Below are positions 59,433-64,000 of a stretch of 64,000 bases of DNA, in pieces. Positions within the stretch are counted from its first letter, which is position 1. The number at the start of each line of letters is the position of its first letter. This DNA is from Myxococcota bacterium (GTDB lineage: Bacteria; Myxococcota_A; UBA796; UBA9615; JAKLKC01). Where the stretch lies: assembly GCA_023150875.1 (NCBI GenBank), contig JAKLKC010000008.1, positions 97,777 to 161,776 on the forward strand. Reading direction: 5' to 3'. A model generated the notes under the pieces. It saw only the letters and a program-made list of their open reading frames with translations, had not been told where the DNA came from and searched no databases. Position numbers and translations under genes: made by a program.

Positions 59433-59796
59433 GGTGGGCTCGCGGGCGGGTCGGCCAGGCGGGGTGGGGCGAGTGTCGCGCCGCCCCGGCGGGGAGTCAA
59501 CGCGGTGCGGTGCCCTCAAGATGGAGGGCGGTGACGGAAAGCGTCGCTCCGGTGACGAATCGCGTCACCATCGGCGCCGCCCCTGGGGACGGGCGGCGGA
59601 GGCGACCCTCGCAGACCCCCGTCGCCGCTCGATATTCCGAAGTCGTCCAGGACGGGCACGCCCTGGCCCGCCCGTTGCAGCCAGAGCGAGCGGGTGGGGC
59701 CCATCACACCGCCAGTCGGTGTGGCCCCCTGGTCCCGGTGGAGGAAGCGGCAGGCCTCCACCGGGACCTCTTTCTTTCCGCCCCTCCCTTCCGGCC
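59433..59796. other. Intergenic region upstream of the GT2 gene
   Basis: 364 nt between two minus-strand glycosyltransferase genes. Apart from the tandem dyads at 59530-59569 no gene or terminator is recognised. Its presence suggests the GT2 gene has its own promoter and is not simply read through from the O-antigen ligase-like gene. Confidence 0.4.
59530..59569. promoter_or_regulatory. Two tandem 19-bp dyads (operator-like)
   Basis: GGTGACG-AATCG-CGTCACC (59551-59569) is a perfect inverted repeat. An imperfect copy, GGTGACG-GAAAG-CGTCGCT (59530-59548), starts 21 bp before it, two helical turns away. They lie about 100 bp upstream of the GT2 gene start. Adjacent dyads on one helix face are typical of repressor sites. 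Confidence 0.5.
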
Positions 59797-60513
59797 CTAC
59801 CGCCCGTAGCGCCCCAGCAGCGTGTCGATCCGGGGCAGGGTGCGGGAAAGCTCCCCCGGCACGACCCGCCCCTCCGCCACCAGGGCCCTCAGGGTGCCCA
59901 GGTCCCCGAAGACGTCGACGTCGGGGGTGGGCTCCAGCAGGTCCACCCCCAGGCCCCGGGCGACGGCGGTGGCGAGGGTGTCGTCCAGGTTGCTCCCGGT
60001 GCTGACGGGGGCGTCGAAGAGGCCGGGCGCGGGACGCTTCAGGGCCACGAGGTAGTATCCCCCCGAGAGATCGGGGCCGAAGGCGGCGTCGGTGCCCCGG
60101 TCCTGCAGGGCCTCCAGGGCCGGCCGGACGTGGCCCCGGTAGGAGAGGTGGGGGCTGTCGGTGTTGCTCAGGGCCACGCGCCGATGGCCCCGGGCGAAGG
60201 CGCGGGCAAAGGCGCCCTCCATCCGGCGGGGCAGGCCGTCCCCCTCCTGGGGAAACCCCTCGGCGCCGGTGCCGCGGAAGACCTCCAGGACGCGGCCCAC
60301 CGCCTCCCCGGGGTGGACGGCGACGTAGAGGGCCACCGGCGGCCTCTCCCGTCTCAGCCGGTCCGCCAGGTCCCCGAGGAAGGCGGCGTACAGGTCGGCG
60401 GCCTCGGCGGGGGCCAGGGGCGGGCACAGGCGCGTCTTGACGCGGCCCGGGCGAGGCTCCTTCGCCATCAGGATCCACGCCTCGGGGAGGGGCGCCGATC
60501 CGCCCCCGCTCAC
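59797..60513 (-). CDS. TIGR04282-family glycosyltransferase
   Basis: 238 residues. A GT-A-like fold of the DUF2064/TIGR04282 type: LMAKEPRPGRVKTRLCPPLA near the start, ALSNTDSPHL in place of the usual DxPxL motif and FGPDLSGGYYLVAL. Members are nucleotide-sugar-like transferases of uncertain acceptor. GTG at 60511-60513 overlaps the stop of the upstream gene (GTGA, 60510-60513). Confidence 0.88.
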   Translation of the reverse strand: MSGGGSAPLPEAWILMAKEPRPGRVKTRLCPPLAPAEAADLYAAFLGDLADRLRRERPPVALYVAVHPGEAVGRVLEVFRGTGAEGFPQEGDGLPRRMEGAFARAFARGHRRVALSNTDSPHLSYRGHVRPALEALQDRGTDAAFGPDLSGGYYLVALKRPAPGLFDAPVSTGSNLDDTLATAVARGLGVDLLEPTPDVDVFGDLGTLRALVAEGRVVPGELSRTLPRIDTLLGRYGR

Positions 60514-61985
60514 CTCGGGACCGCCGCGTCGGTCCGCACCCTGGCGGCGCCGCGCCTCGCCTTGGGCACGAGCCGCAGCGCCTCCAGCGCCTGGGGATCC
60601 GCGGCCGCGCGCTGGGAGATCAGGATCAGGGCCCAGAAGAGGCCGAAGAACTCCCAGAACGGCTTGTCGTGGATCTCGAACTCGATGAGGCCGTGGCAGT
60701 GATAGCCGATGATCGCCGCCGAGGCGCCCAGCAGGTAGTACTCCAGGCGGGTCCCCCGGACTCCGCTCCACGCCTTGTAGAAGTGGTGGAACGTGCGCTG
60801 GGCGAGGACGGTGAAGAAGAGGACCCCGAAGACCCCCTGGTGGGCGATGAGGCCCCAGATGATGCCATGGGGGTACTTCTGGTCGGACTCGGCGATCTTG
60901 GCGTTGATGTGCTCGATGAAGACCTCGTAGCCGCCCGGGCCGATCCCGAAGCCCCAGGTCTCCTTGGCCATCTGGATGCAGGCCAGCCAGTTCGAGATCC
61001 GCACGTCCCCCTCGATGATGGTGCCGATCCCCTGGGTGGCGATGCGGGTGAACGCCGACGAGTAGTTCCCGATGGAGAAGGTCATGAAGATCGCGAAGAC
61101 CATGGCCCCCGCGAGCCAGTACTTGACGAAGAAGCGCCGGATCCTCGGGTTGAACAGCGAGACCCAGAGGATGCCGATCCCCACCGACCAGGTGCCGCCC
61201 CGGGACCCGCTGGTGATCATGGCGAAGATGGTGGTGAGGGTCATGCCCATGAGCAGCCACCGCTTCCACCAGTCCCGCTGGACGAAGGCGAGGGCGAAGC
61301 CCGGGTTCACCGCGAAGGCGAGGTTCATGGCGAACCAGTTGGGCTGCTGGCCGAGGCCTCCGGTGCGCCCGCCCCCCTCCATGATCTTGAACTGCACGTC
61401 GGAATAGATGGTCGAGTCCGAGGTCCCGAGGACCATCCCCAGGATCCCGTAGCCGCAGGTCACGGTGACGTAGATCCAGAGCGCCTGCTCGAACTGGCGC
61501 GTCTCGCGGATGGCCGACGAGACGAGGATGAAGCCGAACGTGAAGATCACCGCGATGACGGTCTCGTGGATGGAGTCGCCGACGTCGGGGCTCCAGAAGG
61601 TCGAGAGCACGCAGTAGGCGGTGAAGGTGACGATGGGCAGGGTGACGGGGGTCGAGCGCAGGATCGAGCGCCTCTCCACCGTCGCCCGGAGCAGGTAGAC
61701 GAGGTAGGCGAGGGCGAAGGAGGGCTCGAAGAGGCCGAGGGAGACGGGCCCGACCCGGAAGGAGGTGGCCGTGGTGGTGACCACCCGGGCCGCCAGCACG
61801 ATGTAGACCGTCCAGACCGGCCAGGCGTAGGCGAAGAGGGTCGCCGCCGCCGCCACCAGCAGGAAGAACGGGAGCCTGACGTCCAGGAGGAGCAGGGCCG
61901 CCAGCAGGCACTGGACGCCCACGATCAGGGCCCAGCGCATGGCGCCGGTGGGTGCGGCGGGCGTGGCGGCGGTGGTGGTGGCCAT
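60510..61985 (-). CDS. O-antigen ligase-like polysaccharide membrane protein
   Basis: 491 residues with about 12 hydrophobic segments. The extracytoplasmic part includes GGGRTGGLGQQPNWFAMNLA and SGSRGGTWSVGIGILWVSLF, the region of the Wzy/WaaL-type ligase domain, then GFGIGPGGYEVFIEHINAKI and YPHGIIWGLIAHQGVFGVLF. Likely ligates or polymerises a polyprenyl-linked glycan in the periplasm. First of the minus-strand polysaccharide genes; divergent from the acyl-CoA dehydrogenase gene. Confidence 0.85.
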   Translation of the reverse strand: MATTTAATPAAPTGAMRWALIVGVQCLLAALLLLDVRLPFFLLVAAAATLFAYAWPVWTVYIVLAARVVTTTATSFRVGPVSLGLFEPSFALAYLVYLLRATVERRSILRSTPVTLPIVTFTAYCVLSTFWSPDVGDSIHETVIAVIFTFGFILVSSAIRETRQFEQALWIYVTVTCGYGILGMVLGTSDSTIYSDVQFKIMEGGGRTGGLGQQPNWFAMNLAFAVNPGFALAFVQRDWWKRWLLMGMTLTTIFAMITSGSRGGTWSVGIGILWVSLFNPRIRRFFVKYWLAGAMVFAIFMTFSIGNYSSAFTRIATQGIGTIIEGDVRISNWLACIQMAKETWGFGIGPGGYEVFIEHINAKIAESDQKYPHGIIWGLIAHQGVFGVLFFTVLAQRTFHHFYKAWSGVRGTRLEYYLLGASAAIIGYHCHGLIEFEIHDKPFWEFFGLFWALILISQRAAADPQALEALRLVPKARRGAARVRTDAAVPR

Positions 61986-62211
61986 GGGGTGGCGGGCGGC
62001 GCGGCCTCCCCCAGGGCCCGGGGCCAGGAGGCGGCGGGGCCCCGGCGCAATATGTCGCCGCGCCGCGGACGGTGTCAATCGCGGCGTCTCCCGGGTTCCC
62101 GGCGCCGGATCCGTGGTTCCCATCCGGGCCACCACCCGTGTAGAACGGGTGCGCGCCGGAGCCCGTCGCCGTCCCCCGCCGGGTCCCGCGCCACCGATCC
62201 GGGGAGCCCCG

Positions 62212-63348
62212 ATGTCGTTCCTGCCCTCTCCCGACCAGCAGGCCCTGGTCGACGCCACCCGCTCCTTCGTCCAGGCCGAGGTCGGCCCGCTGGTGGCGGA
62301 CGACGACCGGGACGAGCGGTTCCGCAAGGAGCTGATCCCCCGCTTCGGCGAGATGGGCCTGACGGGAGTGCCCATCCCCGAGAAGTGGGGAGGCCTCGGC
62401 CTGGGCTACTCCGAGTACGCCCTCGTCATCGAAGAGATCGCCCGGGTCAGCCCGGCCTACGCCATCGCGGTGGCGGTCAGCGGCCTGCCCCAGGTGATCC
62501 TGGCCCGCTACGGGAGCGACGGCCAGAAGCGACGCCTGCTGCCGGAGCTGGCCTCGGGCCGCCACCTGGGGGCCTTCGCCCTCTCCGAGCCCGGGAGCGG
62601 CTCCGACGCCGCCAGCCTCCGGACCACCGCCGTCCGCTACGGCGACCGGTACGTGCTCAACGGCGGCAAGATGTGGATCACCCACGGCCCATACGCCGAC
62701 GTCATCATCGTGATGGCGCGCACCGGCGGGAACGGGGCGCGGGGGATCAGCGCCTTCGTCGTGGAGGGGGGGGCGAAGGGGCTCTCCTTCGGCCGCGCGG
62801 AGGACAAGATGGGGCTGCGCTCGAGCCCCACCCACGCCATGACCCTGGAGGACGTCGAGGTCGCGGCGGATGACCTGGTGGGGCGGGAGGGGCAGGGCTT
62901 CACCATCGCCATGGCGGCCCTGGACTCGGGGCGGATCACCATCGGCGCCACCGCCGTCGGGCTCAGCCGCGCCGCCGCCGACGCCGCGGCGGCCTACGCC
63001 AGGACCCGCGAGCAGTTCGGCAAGGCGATCATCGACTTCCAGGGGGTGGGCTTCATGATCGCCGACATGGCCATCGCCACCGAGTCCGCCGCCCTGCTGG
63101 TGAGGAAGGCGGCCTGGCTGAAGGACCAGGGGCTCCCCTTCACCCAGGAGGCGGCGATGGCGAAGTGCGCGGCGACCGACGCGGCGATGAGGGTGACCAC
63201 CGATGCCGTCCAGGTGCTGGGAGGCTACGGTTACACCCGCGAGTACCCGGTCGAACGGATGATGCGCGACGCGAAGGTGATGCAGATCGTGGAGGGGACG
63301 AACCAGATCCAGCGGCTGGTCATCTCGAGGCACATCGCCCGGGGCTGA
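62212..63348 (+). CDS. Acyl-CoA dehydrogenase
   Basis: 378 residues. FAD and substrate motifs: GAFALSEPGSGSDAASLRTT, VLNGGKMWITHGPYADVIIV, YARTREQFGKAIIDFQGVGF, QVLGGYGYTREYPVERMMRD and IVEGTNQIQRLVI with the catalytic Glu (EGTN). Oxidises acyl-CoA to 2-enoyl-CoA, passing electrons to ETF. ATG at 62212 has GGGGAG upstream; earlier in-frame codons are unlike the family start. A -10-like TAGAAC lies at 62141. Chain-length preference cannot be read. Confidence 0.94.
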   Translation: MSFLPSPDQQALVDATRSFVQAEVGPLVADDDRDERFRKELIPRFGEMGLTGVPIPEKWGGLGLGYSEYALVIEEIARVSPAYAIAVAVSGLPQVILARYGSDGQKRRLLPELASGRHLGAFALSEPGSGSDAASLRTTAVRYGDRYVLNGGKMWITHGPYADVIIVMARTGGNGARGISAFVVEGGAKGLSFGRAEDKMGLRSSPTHAMTLEDVEVAADDLVGREGQGFTIAMAALDSGRITIGATAVGLSRAAADAAAAYARTREQFGKAIIDFQGVGFMIADMAIATESAALLVRKAAWLKDQGLPFTQEAAMAKCAATDAAMRVTTDAVQVLGGYGYTREYPVERMMRDAKVMQIVEGTNQIQRLVISRHIARG

Positions 63349-63491
63349 GCGCCGGAAGTACGGGTCTTCCCGCGGGGGTCCGGGCTCTGGTAGACTTCAC
63401 CGGCCTTCGAGGGCGGCTGAGGCGAACGCCGCCACGGGGTCGGAGGAGTCGCCGCCCGGGGGGACGCGGGTCAGCGAAAGACGGGGTCAGC

Positions 63492-64000
63492 ATGCGAACC
63501 TGCCCGATATGCCATGCGGCCTATGAGTCCCACATCGACTTCTGCTTCAAGGACGGCGCCCCCCTCGAGGCGCCGGAGGAGTCGGGGACCAGGCCGGCGC
63601 TGCGGTCCGGCGAGACGGCGCCGCGGTCGCGGGGCCACGCCACCTCGTCGGACCGACTGTCGGAGATCGCCCGCGACGACCTGATGCCCCCCGAGGCGAT
63701 CAGCCTCGTGGACCTCCCGGTCAGCGCCGTGTTCCCCGACGACGAACCGCCGGATCCGGCGCCGCAGCTCGTCCGCGACGAGCCCAGGATCCCCGCCGCC
63801 GCGGGGACCTCCCAGGTCCGCGCCGCGCGGTACCGACCGCAGGACGATCCGGTGGGCGACCGGATGGCCTCGCCCCGCCCGGTCCGAGCTCCCTCCCCAC
63901 CCCCTCCCGCCGCCCCCCCGCCGGCCCCGGCCCGGGCCGAGGCCAGACCCCCGATCACCCGCCCCGCCCTGACGGGGGTGGCCGCAATCCCCGGGAGCCC
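63492..64000 (+). CDS. Zinc-ribbon protein, 5' part (3' end outside window)
   Basis: The frame runs off the window, so only ~169 residues are visible. It begins RTCPICHAAYESHIDFCFKD, a CPxC ... FC zinc-ribbon start common in myxobacterial proteins, followed by a long Pro/Arg/Ala-rich, low-complexity stretch (for example SPPPPAAPPPAPARAEARPP) and the start of VAAIPGS. Such proteins often continue into membrane or signalling domains. Function unknown. A frame on the opposite strand here was rejected as a shadow. Confidence 0.7.
   Translation, partial: MRTCPICHAAYESHIDFCFKDGAPLEAPEESGTRPALRSGETAPRSRGHATSSDRLSEIARDDLMPPEAISLVDLPVSAVFPDDEPPDPAPQLVRDEPRIPAAAGTSQVRAARYRPQDDPVGDRMASPRPVRAPSPPPPAAPPPAPARAEARPPITRPALTGVAAIPGS

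Overview
The window is very G+C-rich (about three quarters by eye) and densely coded on both strands. It looks like a chromosomal fragment of a Gram-negative bacterium: it has a TolC/HlyD-type exporter, three lipoproteins with clear lipoboxes, an O-antigen ligase-like protein, MutH and an NtrC-type regulator. The Asp-rich lipoprotein linkers, many secreted propeller and beta-helix proteins, a pilin-like protein and a CPxC zinc-ribbon protein suggest an uncultured Myxococcota or other former-deltaproteobacterial lineage. That placement is an inference from protein style, not from a marker gene.

Layout. 1-3068: the end of a TPR protein, then two VapBC toxin-antitoxin modules associated with a 65-bp direct repeat, a terminator-like hairpin and a tRNA 3'-end-like scrap; this looks like a small accessory island. 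3069-8936 (minus): a tightly packed run of a nucleotidyltransferase, its overlapping partner, a DHH phosphoesterase, an acetate kinase fused to a PduL-type phosphotransacylase, and an uncharacterised membrane protein. 9055-17333: an RNB exoribonuclease, a VWA lipoprotein with a long Asp/Thr linker, a GST-like protein, an FMN reductase, a TauE/SafE permease overlapping TsaC, and an acidic DUF1292-like protein. 17733-26154: three large secreted proteins (beta-helix, beta-propeller lipoprotein, LamG-containing giant). 26477-36888: an efflux locus, with a minus-strand operon of membrane-fusion protein, two ATPases and two ABC-2 permeases (YbhGFSR-like with YbhF split in two) divergent from a TolC-like gene, a sensor kinase, an NtrC-type regulator and a pilin-like gene. 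37258-41307: a SNF2 helicase/SWIM protein pair. 41408-50373: a chalcone-isomerase-like protein, a SulP transporter, D-lactate dehydrogenase, a methyltransferase, a GT87-like protein, an Ig-like lipoprotein and MutH. 50569-59432: a BNR propeller protein, a TVP38 membrane protein, a glycerate kinase-like enzyme, MscS, glyoxalase II, a phosphopantetheinyl transferase and a GT2 glycosyltransferase. 59797-64000: a TIGR04282 transferase, the O-antigen ligase-like protein, an acyl-CoA dehydrogenase and the start of a zinc-ribbon protein.

The most notable items are the AckA-PduL fusion, which would put both steps between acyl-CoA and carboxylate plus ATP on one chain; a full-length MutH with all four catalytic residues in a setting that does not look gammaproteobacterial; the VapBC/direct-repeat island with an operator-like array over the vapBC2 promoter; the nucleotidyltransferase pair; a 17-bp tandem repeat over the kinase/regulator junction; and a pair of 19-bp dyads 21 bp apart upstream of the GT2 gene. 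Several genes have a -10-like hexamer 6-11 nt before the start codon, suggesting leaderless transcripts. No CRISPR array, insertion sequence, rRNA or intact tRNA was seen.
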